Shown here piece after piece: positions 15,771 through 24,710 of a DNA stretch of 58,023 bases (its first letter is position 1; each line of letters begins with the position of its first letter). The stretch lies in the NCBI GenBank assembly GCA_023666335.1, contig JAMPCE010000015.1, positions 1 to 58,023 on the forward strand, given 5' to 3'. Made by a program: the position numbers and the translations under genes. Under the pieces are notes generated by a model. It was not told where the DNA came from, did not search any database, and was given only the letters and a program-made list of their open reading frames with translations. This DNA is from a bacterium (GTDB lineage: Bacteria; Bacillota; Clostridia; Lachnospirales; Lachnospiraceae).

Positions 15771-17474
15771 TTACACATGATATCCGCTCAATTCGTCGTT
15801 CATTCGGGAGATCGCGGAAAACGTATCGCCCGCCGCCTCTTCGATGCTCTTCATCTCCTCGTCTATGGAAACAAGGATATGCGACAGATTGACGATCTCT
15901 TTGCTGCTGTCCTCGGAAGCCATCCCCAGCGCATCCATCGCATCTTTGCTCTCCTCCAGCGCTTTCGCGGACTTCTGCATATTCTGCTGCAGCCCCTCCA
16001 TCGAGGTGCGGATCGTCTCAGAGCGTTCCGTAAAGCTCTCCGAAGTCTCCCCGAATTTCTGATAATCCGCGGTCACTTCCTCCTGCAAAAAGTGAAGCAT
16101 TCTGTCCGCCACGCGGTTTAAGCCCTGAATCGCTTCCACCACATCTTTGCTCATGTTCTGGATCTCGTTTGCCGCCGTGTTGGTGTTGCCCGCAAGCGCG
16201 CCGATCTCTTCCGCGACCACCGCGAAGCCTTTCCCCGCTTCTCCTGCCCGCGCCGCCTCGATAGAGGCGTTTAACGCCAGCAGATTGGTCTGCCCCGATA
16301 TGCCGAGGATCGTCTCGGAAAGCTCGCTGATCTTAAGCACCGCCTCCGCTTTTTTCCGCTCCTCCACAAGCGCTTTCGACATTTCCGTGACATTATTTTC
16401 CACGCGTTTCGACGACGCCTGCGCCGCATCGCTAAGTTCCACCGAAGAAGTATTGATTGTCCGCAGGCTGTCGGTATTTTCATCCATGACATTTACGATA
16501 TCCTGCACATTCCTGTAGACAAAATCTACCTGCTCGCCGACCGTACCCACGGAAGCCGCGATCTCCTCCGAAGCCGCGACCATAGACTGGATCGAATCGT
16601 TGATCCCCGAGACCTGCGAGACCGTTCCCGAAACGTGCTCGTTGATGTTTTCCATCTTTGCCCCGACGTCCCCCGTACCGCCTTTGATCTCGCGGACCGT
16701 ATTTCCCGTTTTCTGCAACAGGGTATTCAAGCTGTTGCCGATCACTTCCAGCTCATCCCCCGAACGGATATCGAGCACCTTTGTCAGGTCGCCGTCATCG
16801 GAAGCGACCTCCAGGATCTTATCGTTGACCTTTTGAAAGTTCCGCTTCATCCTGACGGAGACGACAAGCGCCGCCGCCACCGAAAAGACTATGGCTGCCG
16901 CCACGGCAATCAGAATATTGCGGATCAGGCTGTTCAGCGAAGCCTGGATTGAAGACGCTTCATAGTCAACCGCCACGATGCCCGCGACCGCGCCGTTCAC
17001 TTTGATCGGTGCGTAACCGCTGTAAAAAGTGCCCCATTCGTCGGTAAAAGGCTCCGCCGTCACGGAAGGGCTGCCCTGCATCGCCTCGAACATGGCGTCC
17101 TGCGCCTCGTAATCCTCGGCATACTCGCCCGGATCGTCCGGATCCGTGTCCACCACAAACTGGAACAGTTCCGCATTCTTCGGCATCAGGGTATATACAT
17201 AAGTCACGGAGTCGCCCACCAGGAAGAAACTCAGGCTGTCCTTGACGGCAAGGAGCGCTTCCTCATCGCCCGTAAGCGCTCGGGAAAAAGTCTCGCCGTC
17301 CACGTTTTCCGCCGCGATGACCGCAATCTCCATCACATCGCCCTTTGTCTTCTTTTCCAGAAAGCTGCTCATATTGCTGTAGGCAACGCCGCCCACGATC
17401 AGCGCCACGATGATGGCCGCTCCCAGGATAAACAGAAACAATTGCGAGGCGATGCTGAGTTTTTTTGTCTTCAT
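15771..17474 (-). CDS. Methyl-accepting chemotaxis protein
   Basis: About 567 residues from the ATG at 17474, which follows AAAGGAGG at 11 bp; a longer start at 17525 is possible but has a weak site. A membrane helix lies at about 8-30 ([18 protein letters not shown]). An extracytoplasmic sensor of about 150 residues follows, then a second helix, a HAMP-like region, and the signalling domain with its hairpin tip ([20 protein letters not shown]). It signals to the flagellar motor through CheA. The sensor ligand cannot be read. It is the last visible gene before the LacI operon. Confidence 0.88.
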   Translation of the reverse strand: MKTKKLSIASQLFLFILGAAIIVALIVGGVAYSNMSSFLEKKTKGDVMEIAVIAAENVDGETFSRALTGDEEALLAVKDSLSFFLVGDSVTYVYTLMPKNAELFQFVVDTDPDDPGEYAEDYEAQDAMFEAMQGSPSVTAEPFTDEWGTFYSGYAPIKVNGAVAGIVAVDYEASSIQASLNSLIRNILIAVAAAIVFSVAAALVVSVRMKRNFQKVNDKILEVASDDGDLTKVLDIRSGDELEVIGNSLNTLLQKTGNTVREIKGGTGDVGAKMENINEHVSGTVSQVSGINDSIQSMVAASEEIAASVGTVGEQVDFVYRNVQDIVNVMDENTDSLRTINTSSVELSDAAQASSKRVENNVTEMSKALVEERKKAEAVLKISELSETILGISGQTNLLALNASIEAARAGEAGKGFAVVAEEIGALAGNTNTAANEIQNMSKDVVEAIQGLNRVADRMLHFLQEEVTADYQKFGETSESFTERSETIRTSMEGLQQNMQKSAKALEESKDAMDALGMASEDSSKEIVNLSHILVSIDEEMKSIEEAAGDTFSAISRMNDELSGYHV

Positions 17475-17705
17475 ACCCTCTGTATCCTCCTTTGTAGAAT
17501 GATCTGCAAATTCTTCCGTAGTCATAATTCCCTATTTATATCATAGCATAAAAATATCAGGAAAAGGCGAAAATGGTACAATTTGCAAGTTTTGGGGTGC
17601 AAATTGCAGTTTTCATCAATTTCCCATGATCGAAGCGTATCTATCCATATTATTGTTATTGTATCAAATCATGATCTTTTCTACAACTTGTGGCGTACAA
17701 AAATT

Positions 17706-19508
17706 TTATTCCGGCAGGCTTGCGCTGATGCACAGCGCCCCATACCCCGCCCGCGCATCCGGATAGTCCGCCACCCCGCGGATCGGCTTCGCGCCCTTCC
17801 GCAGATACGCCTTTACTTTCTCTCCGTACAGATAGGGGTCGTTTCCCAAGACGATCCCCCACTGCATGAGCAGAGCCGCCGCTCCCGTCACGAAAGGCGC
17901 GGCAAAGGAAGTCCCCGTAACCGCCGAAAGACCGCCGTTCCGGTCGGGCGCGATGACGCCCACGCCCGGCGCCACGAGATCGGGCTTTACATAGGCGTCC
18001 GAAGTGCGGCTGTTCACCTGTTCCTGATAGAGATAACCCCTGCCCGAAAAATCCGCATAGGACTCGTACACCGGGTCATAGGCGCCCACCGTGATCACGC
18101 CGGACGCCGTGGAGGGGATCGTGAGCGTCACATCCGGCGTCGGGCGGACAAAACGGGTATCGGCGCTCAACACGGCAGCGGAGGGCAGATAGAACGTATA
18201 ATTTCCCGTGACGATCCGCTGCGGGTGCAGGCGGAACGTCCACACGCCCTGCTCCAGATACCGATTCCCCGCCGCCGGCAGAAAATCAAAATAAAGTTCC
18301 TGGCTTGTCATATAAGGCGCAGGCTCCCCGTTATAAAAGAGAATCTGCGTCTGTCCCAGCCGTACACTCTGTTTACCGGGTCGGTCAGTATCCGCCGTAA
18401 AAAGGCTGCCGGACGGTGACAGCACTGTCACAAGGTAACGGTCAGCATACTCTTTCCAAAGCTGTACATTCAAGCCCGTCTCATAAGCGCCTACCGCCAT
18501 TTCCACGACCGCGTCCTGCCCGCTGACAGCTGTGTCGGTTCCATCCGCCGCATAATTGACTGAATCAGTCACCGTCCTGCGACTTTCGTTTTCCCGCAGA
18601 CTGCCGCCCACATGCCCGCCCGAAGCGCCCTCGTTGCCGCTGCCGGCGCAGATGACCGTCCTGCCGATCTCCGCGATATTATCCAGAAAGCGTTCCAATA
18701 AAGAAGAACCGTTGTGCGCCCCGTAGGTATTGCCGAAACTTAAGTTGACGGCAAGCGGCATCGCCAATTCCCGCGCTTTATTGACTGCATAGGTCAATGC
18801 CCGCATCAATTCCGTCGTCCGCGGAAACGAATCCGCCCGGGGCGTTCCCAGCCGCACGATCAACAGATCGCTCTCTCTGGCGATCCCCGTATAGGCTGCG
18901 CCGCGCGCACCGCCGTTTCCCGCGGCGATCCCCGCCACCGCCGTACCGTGTCCGCTGGTGTCGATGCTGGGGACGATCTGTAACGCCGCCTGCCTGCTGC
19001 CCGCCGCGAGCGCGGCATTGATCTCCTGCTCGCCAAATTCCCGCCCAAGCACCTGATCCCAGAGGAAGCGGATCCTTGTACTGCCGTCCTGCTTTCTAAA
19101 ATCTTCATTCCAATAACTGATGCCGGAATCGATGACCGCCACCAGCACGCCTCTCCCCGTAAGTTCACGATGTAGCGCGCTTCCCGGCGCAAAGCAGGAT
19201 GCCGTGCTTCCTTGCAGATCCGAGAAAAAGAGACGTTTCGGCTTCTCCACATATTCGATCTGTTCGATCTGCGCAAGCCTTTCCATCTGCGTCTCGGGGA
19301 CTGTCAGGATCGCATAGCCCGCGATCAGCTCCTCCACGCGGATGCCGAAAGCCGCCAGTCCCTCTAACGACCCGTGATACTTGACGATCACCTCCCAGGT
19401 CTTTTCGTCATCGTCATAGCCCACGTTCAATTCCAGCGACCGCTCCCGTTCAACGGGTGCGGTATCCAGCGCCAGATTGAGCAGATTCTCATTCTTCTGC
19501 GAGTCCAT
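17706..19508 (-). CDS. S8 family serine peptidase, Csp-like subtilase
   Basis: 600 residues. The catalytic triad is intact: Asp127 (AVIDSGI), His187 (SGHGTAVAG) and Ser534 (GTSFAAP). An N-terminal region of about 100 residues looks like a prodomain (LIAGYAILTVPETQMERL) and there is no signal peptide. Between the catalytic His and Ser lies a jelly-roll-like insert, as in clostridial CspB/CspC, which act in spore germination. This organisation and the lack of export signal support a Csp-like protein. A role in germination is inferred from homologues only. It is monocistronic with a strong AGGAGG site. Confidence 0.82.
   Translation of the reverse strand: MDSQKNENLLNLALDTAPVERERSLELNVGYDDDEKTWEVIVKYHGSLEGLAAFGIRVEELIAGYAILTVPETQMERLAQIEQIEYVEKPKRLFFSDLQGSTASCFAPGSALHRELTGRGVLVAVIDSGISYWNEDFRKQDGSTRIRFLWDQVLGREFGEQEINAALAAGSRQAALQIVPSIDTSGHGTAVAGIAAGNGGARGAAYTGIARESDLLIVRLGTPRADSFPRTTELMRALTYAVNKARELAMPLAVNLSFGNTYGAHNGSSLLERFLDNIAEIGRTVICAGSGNEGASGGHVGGSLRENESRRTVTDSVNYAADGTDTAVSGQDAVVEMAVGAYETGLNVQLWKEYADRYLVTVLSPSGSLFTADTDRPGKQSVRLGQTQILFYNGEPAPYMTSQELYFDFLPAAGNRYLEQGVWTFRLHPQRIVTGNYTFYLPSAAVLSADTRFVRPTPDVTLTIPSTASGVITVGAYDPVYESYADFSGRGYLYQEQVNSRTSDAYVKPDLVAPGVGVIAPDRNGGLSAVTGTSFAAPFVTGAAALLMQWGIVLGNDPYLYGEKVKAYLRKGAKPIRGVADYPDARAGYGALCISASLPE
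18415..18429. other. TGAC-N6-GTCA palindrome inside the subtilase gene
   Basis: TGACAGCACTGTCA is a 14-bp inverted repeat with a 6-bp spacer. It differs in spacing from the TTGAC-N7-GTCAA family also present in this gene, and serves as an internal comparison for that motif. Confidence 0.4.
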
Positions 19509-19828
19509 CGTCGCTCCTCCTCAACCGTTTTCACCTATATCAACCTTATCATATGCTTCCGCAAAATGATTGCCCGTTATTTCAACGCCCGATCGTCCGC
19601 ATACGTTGTAATCATCTGATCCCGTGAATTGTAATGCTGTTGTAAAATCAATCTTTCAAATGCAAGATTTTTTATCGCTTTGTCAAATTTATTATTTTTG
19701 TGTAAAATATACTTGACATCCATTTTCCGATATGCTACCCTGTAATCACCGCAGGACGACAGCGGCAAAGTCGCGCCGATCCCATACGCGGTGTGAAAAC
19801 CATTCGAGGAAGGAGGATATCCGCCTAT
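19509..19828. other. 320-bp divergent intergenic region
   Basis: AT-rich gap between the subtilase and XRE-regulator starts. It holds a plausible rightward promoter (TTGTCA 19680-19685, 17 bp, TAAAAT 19703-19708) and the AAGGAGG site of the regulator gene at about 19810. A 63-codon leftward frame at 19577-19768 has no convincing ribosome binding site and is not called. Confidence 0.5.
19680..19708 (+). promoter_or_regulatory. Promoter of the XRE / membrane protein / CPBP operon
   Basis: TTGTCA and TAAAAT separated by 17 bp. Start of transcription would be near 19715, giving a leader of about 115 nt before the regulator ATG at 19829. Confidence 0.5.
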
Positions 19829-20029
19829 ATGAAAAATCTGAAATTAAAGCTTGCCCGCATGGAAAAGGACCTTTCCCAGACCGAGCTGGCAAAGCGGGTC
19901 GGCGTCACCAGACAAACCATCGGCATGGTCGAATCGGGAGATTACAACCCGACTCTGAACCTGTGTATTCAGATCTGTAAGGAACTTGGCAAGACGCTAA
20001 ACGATCTGTTCTGGGAAGAGGACGTCTGA
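19829..20029 (+). CDS. XRE-family helix-turn-helix regulator
   Basis: 66 residues, essentially only the DNA-binding domain. The ATG at 19829 is preferred to one 36 bp upstream because AGGAGG ends 12 bp before it and the family starts here. The helix-turn-helix is SQTELAKRVGVTRQTIGMVE, followed by NPTLNLCIQICKELGKTLNDLFW, typical of short clostridial regulators that sit next to membrane proteins. It leads a rightward three-gene cluster and probably represses it. Confidence 0.85.
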   Translation: MKNLKLKLARMEKDLSQTELAKRVGVTRQTIGMVESGDYNPTLNLCIQICKELGKTLNDLFWEEDV

Positions 20030-20063
20030 TAAACGTAAACAAATAACATAACCGACGCTGACG

Positions 20064-20100
20064 CGCTTTCGCTTTGTTCCGAGCGCGGCAGACGCTAAAA
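20064..20100. repeat. Partial hairpin element between regulator and membrane-protein genes
   Basis: The CGCGCT and AGCGCG arms form a short stem. The stretch resembles the left part of the element at 20616-20747 (a CGCTT..CGCTT..TTCC block followed by GCAGACGCTAA versus GCAGCACTAAA). It may be a decayed relative of that family. Confidence 0.35.
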
Positions 20101-20122
20101 ATTTTAAGATGGAGGAAACCAC

Positions 20123-20602
20123 ATGAAACAATCATTCTGGAATAAAAAGAGTAATCTGGACGAAATGCAGGAATTAAATCTGTTAAAATTGGAGAGCAGA
20201 GGCTTCTGGCTCGGGTTCTTTGGCCTGTTTGCAGCGATCCTGATACAGGGATTTCTTTACGGTCGGGAAACAGGCGGACCTATGATGACCGGCGAGTTTA
20301 TCGTATTCCTCTGTATGGGAATCTATCTGGCAGGCGGCTGTCTGAAAAACGGGATCTGGGACAGGCATCTGCAGCCGACTTTCGCAGTCAATATCGGGAT
20401 CAGTCTCCTCGCCGCAGCGATAACGGCTCTGTTCAACGCCGTCATCGCTTACCGCGAATATCAAAGTCTGTCTGGCGCTGCCGCTGTTTTTGTGATATAC
20501 TTCTTTCTGGTCGGTATCATAGTGTGCGTCACGCTCGGCCTCTGTACCGTGGCTTATCGAAAGAAGAGGAAGCGGCTGGGGGAGGAAGAACGTGATGAAT
20601 GA
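20123..20602 (+). CDS. Four-helix membrane protein (DUF6773-like)
   Basis: 159 residues with four predicted membrane segments. The cytoplasmic N-terminus begins KKSNLDEMQELNLLKLESRG, and the C-terminus is basic (RKKRKRLGEEERDE). The N-terminal LDEMQ.LKLLKIE pattern is shared with small proteins annotated DUF6773; I hold that name loosely. RBS GGAGG lies 7 bp before the ATG. It sits between an XRE regulator and a CPBP protease, a common clostridial arrangement whose biochemical role is not established. Confidence 0.7.
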   Translation: MKQSFWNKKSNLDEMQELNLLKLESRGFWLGFFGLFAAILIQGFLYGRETGGPMMTGEFIVFLCMGIYLAGGCLKNGIWDRHLQPTFAVNIGISLLAAAITALFNAVIAYREYQSLSGAAAVFVIYFFLVGIIVCVTLGLCTVAYRKKRKRLGEEERDE

Positions 20603-20615
20603 GATAAATCCGCAA

Positions 20616-20747
20616 ATTGATACATCTAACGCAGACCCGCTTGCGCTTCATTCCAGCCGTAGCAGCACTAAACTCGGGAGTTGCTATGCAACTCCATACC
20701 TCATTAAGTGCTGACGGCTTACAAGAGTCTGCTTATAGATGTATCAA
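20616..20747. repeat. Near-palindromic hairpin element (copy 2)
   Basis: The outer arms share ATTGATACATCTA and GCAGAC as inverted repeats. The inner arms pair GCCGT..AGCAC with GTGCT..ACGGC, and the centre is GGAGTTGC-TAT-GCAACTCC. The core 20661-20713 is the same as the core of the 11128-11271 element (opposite orientation), while the outer stems differ. It lies in the gap before the CPBP gene. Confidence 0.65.
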
Positions 20748-20813
20748 TCTGCTCACATAAATATCATCGCCACACAATATATCATCATAACTAAATAACT
20801 AAGGAGAAAAACA

Positions 20814-21746
20814 ATGGAAATGAACATGAAAAGTTATAAGAAAGAATTTTCGGGCATCGGCATCCGTATGCTGCTCAGTACGATCATCATCACGGCGGTG
20901 CAGGTCGGCGTGCAGACAGTCGCACTCCTGATCGTTCCGGCGTGGAAAGACAATATCACGATGCTTTTGGTCGTGACGATGGTGCCCCTCTATGTCCTGG
21001 GCTTTCCGATCGCCTTTCTTCTGATGCGGAACAAAGAGACGCCCGCCATCGAGAAGCATTCCATGACCGCCGGGCAGCTCGTAATCGCTTTCCTGATGCT
21101 CTACGGCATCATGATCGTCGGCAATCTGATCGGACTGGCGCTCACCGCAGGCATCGGCCTCCTCAAAGGCGCGCCGGTACAAAACGCGCTCCTCAACATC
21201 GTCAGCGGCGGTTCGCTCTGGGTCACAGCCATCTTTACGGTGCTGTGCGCGCCCGTCTATGAAGAATACCTGTTCCGCAAGCTGATCTGCGACAAAGTGA
21301 TAAAATACGGGGAAGGCTGCGCCGTCGTGGTATCCGGCCTGATCTTCGGCCTGTTCCACATGAACTTTAACCAGTTTTTCTACGCCTTCTTCCTGGGGTG
21401 CTTCTTAGCTTTCCTCTATGTGAAGACCGGCAATCTCAAGTATACGATCCTGCTGCACATGGCGCTGAATTTCTTCGGCAGCGTCCTCGGCGGCATCATT
21501 TTACAGCTTGATCAGACCAATCCCATCTCTCTGGTCATCTCCGCCGTCTATTCGCTATGCATCTATGGAATCGCGATCGCAGGCATCGTCCTGCTCATTA
21601 TGAAACGCCATGAGCTGTCCCTGGATCCCGGCGAGATCACCATTGAAAAAGGACAGCGCTTCAAGACCGTGATCCTGAACGTCGGCATGCTCCTGTTCTG
21701 CCTCGTTCTGCTGGCGATCATGATCGCACAGGCATTCCTGCTGTAA
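20814..21746 (+). CDS. CPBP family intramembrane glutamic endopeptidase
   Basis: 310 residues with about eight membrane segments. The Abi/CPBP motifs are in order: EEYLFRK (EExxxR), FGLFHMNFNQF (FxxxH) and HMALNF (HxxxN). These membrane-embedded proteases are related to CAAX prenyl peptidases; in bacteria some process peptides or confer bacteriocin self-immunity. GGAG lies 7 bp before the ATG at 20814. It is the third gene of the XRE-led cluster, although the hairpin element separates it from the second. Its end overlaps the convergent unknown gene by 29 bp. Confidence 0.85.
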   Translation: MEMNMKSYKKEFSGIGIRMLLSTIIITAVQVGVQTVALLIVPAWKDNITMLLVVTMVPLYVLGFPIAFLLMRNKETPAIEKHSMTAGQLVIAFLMLYGIMIVGNLIGLALTAGIGLLKGAPVQNALLNIVSGGSLWVTAIFTVLCAPVYEEYLFRKLICDKVIKYGEGCAVVVSGLIFGLFHMNFNQFFYAFFLGCFLAFLYVKTGNLKYTILLHMALNFFGSVLGGIILQLDQTNPISLVISAVYSLCIYGIAIAGIVLLIMKRHELSLDPGEITIEKGQRFKTVILNVGMLLFCLVLLAIMIAQAFLL

Positions 21747-22494
21747 GCCTGTGGATCGTGATCTTCTCCCGGCTTTCCGCAAAGAAAGCGGCGCCGCCGT
21801 ACACGCCCGCCTCATACAGTTTTCCGACGATCTCAAGCATCCGCTGATTCAGCCTGTGATACAGAACAGGCTGATCCCAGCGGATGCCTTGCAGATACTC
21901 CCGCTGTCTGCCGTTTAAGCATCGGAGCGATTCTTCCGAGGCGCCGCTCACTTCGCCCGCCGCACTCTTCCCGTTTTGACTATTCCGGTCAATTATGAGT
22001 TTTCCGAAAGGACAAACGATATAAGAATAAGTTTCCCCGTTCTCTTCACACTTTTTATGCAACAGTTCTGTCAGTTTTCCGTCACGACTCGGATCATAGA
22101 CGATTTCTTTCCACAAGAAACCCTGTGTCTGCGCGGCTTTTTCTTTTTGTGACACCAGATTCAATTCTGATGCGTATGTCACATTTTCTTGACCATTTCG
22201 GTCAACTATGATTTTCCGCATCGTCCGCCTGCCGTACGCATCCTGCTCCTGCACAAACTGCTCCTTTGCCGCAAACAGCGCTTCCGACGGCTCTTCCCTC
22301 AAAAGTACGCGGCTCTCATACAGATAATCCATCATAAGCTGCTGCACTTTCGCGCGGGGCGCGGGATAATCCAGCCGCTCCACGATCTGATCCAGCGTAT
22401 AGCCGATATCCGTCAAATGTCTGACTGCGCCGCCACATGCCGCATCCGTCACGAAACTTGATAACGCGCTCTGAAAATACGTCGGTTTTTCCAT
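21718..22494 (-). CDS. Uncharacterised 258-residue protein
   Basis: 258 residues from the ATG at 22494, chosen because AGGAG lies 8 bp upstream; a longer frame reaches 22542. No family recognised. It is mainly charged and soluble, with no membrane segment. A segment is repeated within it: KIIVDRNGQ and KLIIDRNSQ, about 70 residues apart. The C-terminal third contains YLQGIRWDQPVLYHRLNQRMLEIVGKLYEAG split over two helices. It overlaps the end of nth by a short distance in its 5' region and probably is cotranscribed with it. It contains two copies of the TTGAC-N7-GTCAA palindrome, both in the repeated segment. Confidence 0.65.
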   Translation of the reverse strand: MEKPTYFQSALSSFVTDAACGGAVRHLTDIGYTLDQIVERLDYPAPRAKVQQLMMDYLYESRVLLREEPSEALFAAKEQFVQEQDAYGRRTMRKIIVDRNGQENVTYASELNLVSQKEKAAQTQGFLWKEIVYDPSRDGKLTELLHKKCEENGETYSYIVCPFGKLIIDRNSQNGKSAAGEVSGASEESLRCLNGRQREYLQGIRWDQPVLYHRLNQRMLEIVGKLYEAGVYGGAAFFAESREKITIHRLTAGMPVRS

Positions 22495-22505
22495 ATCGGA
22501 ATCTC

Positions 22506-23138
22506 CTACAAATTTTTCCGGCAGACATCCGCCAGACAGCATCTGTCACAGTACGGTTTCGTCCGCGCCGTGCACACCTCCCTGCCGTGCAGGACAAAAC
22601 GGTGGCAGAGGTCGTTTCCCTCCTCGGGCGGCACGATTTTCCACAGGACCATCTCCACTTTCTTCGGCTCCTTGATCCCGTCTACCAGACCGATGCGGTT
22701 GCACAGCCTGATACAGTGCGTGTCCGTGACGATCGCAGGCTTGCCGAACACATCCCCCATGATCAGGTTGGCGCTCTTTCTGCCTACGCCGGGCAGCGCA
22801 AGCAGCGCGTCAAAGTCATCCGGCACCTGCCCGTTATATTTCTCTTTCAACTGCTTCATACAGGCGCTGATATCCCGCGCCTTGCTGTTTCCCAAACCGC
22901 AGGGGTGGACGATCGCCTCGATCTCCTCCACCGGAGCCGCCGCCAAGGCGTCCACATCCGGAAACTTTTCATACAGCTTCTCCACCACCACGTTGACTCT
23001 CGCATCGGTACACTGTGCCGCCAGCCGCACGCTGACCAACAGTTTCCATGCCTCGTTGTATTCCAGAGAGCAGCCTGCGTCGGGGTATTCCGCTTTCAAT
23101 CTCTCGATGACCGCAAGCGCCAGTTCCTTTTTTCTCAT
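22506..23138 (-). CDS. nth: Endonuclease III
   Basis: 210 residues, the usual length. It excises oxidised pyrimidines and cuts abasic sites. The helix-hairpin-helix is LPGVGRKSANLIMG, containing the catalytic lysine, and the catalytic aspartate follows in VTDTHCIRLCNR. The C-terminal [4Fe-4S] cysteines are present (CTARTKPYCDRCCLADVC), with seven rather than the E. coli six residues between the first two. It reads leftward, followed directly by the unknown 258-residue gene. Confidence 0.93.
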   Translation of the reverse strand: MRKKELALAVIERLKAEYPDAGCSLEYNEAWKLLVSVRLAAQCTDARVNVVVEKLYEKFPDVDALAAAPVEEIEAIVHPCGLGNSKARDISACMKQLKEKYNGQVPDDFDALLALPGVGRKSANLIMGDVFGKPAIVTDTHCIRLCNRIGLVDGIKEPKKVEMVLWKIVPPEEGNDLCHRFVLHGREVCTARTKPYCDRCCLADVCRKNL

Positions 23139-23197
23139 ATGCTGCTACGCTCCTCTTTTGTCCTTTTCATCTTTTTCAATAATTGGGAAACGCAATG

Positions 23198-24553
23198 TCA
23201 TTGTCCCAAAGAGGCGGCGGAAAATTCCCTGAGATAACGCTTTAACAAAAATGTGCAGAAATAGGGGAAAGTGTAAATCTGTCCGTCATATCCGATATTT
23301 CCGCCGGTCAGTTTGATCCCATAATGAATATCTTCATATTTATCACTCTCTATCAGCGTCCGCAAAGATTTTGCCCTGCCGTTTGTGGCTTTCACTTCAA
23401 CAGGGATCAGATCCTTTGCCGTTCTGACAAAGAAATCTTCTTCCAGCGTAGAATCTTCCCGCTTATAATAATACAATCCGTATCCGCTCTTTCTAAGCGC
23501 CTCTCCCACCACATTCTCATAGAGCGCTCCTTTATAAACGCCCAGATTACGATTGGCCCGCAGATCCTCCTGTGCTTCCTCGTCAAACATTGCCACGAGC
23601 AGGCCGCTGTCCGCAAGATACAACTTATACTTTGTCTCGTCAAAATTACCCTTTAACGGCAGCTCCGGATATTTCATGCAATAGCAGACATTGACGATCC
23701 CCGCATCCGATAACCACTCAATGCAGCCGCGGTAATCCTTAAATCTGGCGCCGGACGCTACTTTGGAAATCTGAAACTTCTTGTTGTCCTTTGCAAGCTG
23801 AATGGGAATCTGCCGAAACACATTGAGGATCCGTGCCTGATCCAGCCTTTCCGCATATTTGCAGATATCCCGCTCATAATAAGCCGGAAGCTGTCTTTGT
23901 ACTGTCAAAGAACCCTCAAAACTGTCCCTTTCAATATATTCCCTGACCACCGCAGGCATCCCGCCCAGAATGCAGAAATCCAGAAACAGTGCCTGATACA
24001 ACGATAATTCCGTCTCAGAAAAAGGCCGCTGCTCCGTCATATGCGCGAGCATCTCTTCGATCACCGGCGCATCGTATCCTTTCGCCCACAGAAACTCCTC
24101 AAAATCCAGCGTGTGCATCTCATAATCCGTCTTATAACCGACACTGTTGCTCTCGATCCTGCCGTAATAGATCCCCAGCAGGGAGCCGCTGCATATCACG
24201 TCAAATCTGCCGTCCTGCTCAAAAAATTTAAGCGCCGTAGCAATCTCCGGAAATTCCTGCAATTCATCAAAAAAGAGCAGCGTCTTTCCTTCCGCAAACT
24301 TTTTTGCGGGATCCATACGGGAAATATTCCGAAGCAGATCCGCAGTCCTGTAACCGTCCGCAATGATCTGCTTGTACTTCGGTTCCTCCACAAAATTGAT
24401 CTCGATCACATTTTCATAATGCTTTGCACCGAAATTTCTGATGGACTCCGTCTTGCCGATCTGTCTGGGGCCTTTCACGATCAACGGTTTTCTGTGCTGG
24501 TCCGCCTTCCATTCTTCCAGAAAAATATCTATCTTACGTTTCAGATACGCCAT
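23198..24553 (-). CDS. AAA ATPase with C-terminal DUF4143 domain
   Basis: About 451 residues from the ATG at 24553 (GAGG 8 bp upstream); the longer frame to 24619 runs into the promoter. Walker A is KGPRQIGKTES and Walker B is LLFFDELQEF. The C-terminal DUF4143 domain has a nuclease-like end, DFFVRTAKDLIPVEVKATNG. This ATPase family is widespread and often horizontally mobile in anaerobes, and its function is not established. It is monocistronic, with a good promoter preceded by 33-bp tandem repeats. Confidence 0.88.
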   Translation of the reverse strand: MAYLKRKIDIFLEEWKADQHRKPLIVKGPRQIGKTESIRNFGAKHYENVIEINFVEEPKYKQIIADGYRTADLLRNISRMDPAKKFAEGKTLLFFDELQEFPEIATALKFFEQDGRFDVICSGSLLGIYYGRIESNSVGYKTDYEMHTLDFEEFLWAKGYDAPVIEEMLAHMTEQRPFSETELSLYQALFLDFCILGGMPAVVREYIERDSFEGSLTVQRQLPAYYERDICKYAERLDQARILNVFRQIPIQLAKDNKKFQISKVASGARFKDYRGCIEWLSDAGIVNVCYCMKYPELPLKGNFDETKYKLYLADSGLLVAMFDEEAQEDLRANRNLGVYKGALYENVVGEALRKSGYGLYYYKREDSTLEEDFFVRTAKDLIPVEVKATNGRAKSLRTLIESDKYEDIHYGIKLTGGNIGYDGQIYTFPYFCTFLLKRYLREFSAASLGQ

Positions 24554-24590
24554 AACATCCCTCATTTCCGCTGCACATTCAGACACCCTT

Positions 24591-24619
24591 AGTATATGCC
24601 GTTTTTCATAAAAATACAA
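24591..24619 (-). promoter_or_regulatory. Promoter of the DUF4143 ATPase gene
   Basis: TTGTAT (24614-24619), 17-bp spacer, TATACT (24591-24596). The tandem repeats start 6 bp upstream of the -35. Confidence 0.55.
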
Positions 24620-24624
24620 TGGAT

Positions 24625-24710
24625 TTACAAAAAAATGAGGGAATTATTGCTGTCCGATTACAAAAAAATGAGGGAATTATTGCTGTCTGATTACAAAAAA
24701 ATGAGCGAAT
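24625..24710. repeat. 33-bp tandem repeat, 2.6 copies
   Basis: The unit runs 24625-24657, 24658-24690 and partly 24691-24710. Each has TTACAAAAAAATGAGGG followed by AATTATTGCTGTC. Copies 1 and 2 differ at one position, and copy 3 has one change and stops after 20 bp, inside the end of the HAD gene. Direct repeats immediately upstream of a -35 suggest regulator binding sites. Confidence 0.8.

Noticed and set aside
19577-19768. 63-codon leftward frame
   Set aside because: No convincing ribosome binding site, AT-rich, no recognisable protein, and it overlaps the promoter of the XRE operon.
20799-21359. 186-codon leftward frame
   Set aside because: Antisense to the CPBP protease gene, whose three motifs are intact.
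23198-24553. DUF4143 ATPase as part of a defence island
   Set aside because: No restriction, abortive infection or other defence genes adjoin it; the neighbours are nth and a HAD phosphatase.
24625-24710. Tandem repeats as a CRISPR array
   Set aside because: The units are directly adjacent with no spacers, and no cas gene is present.
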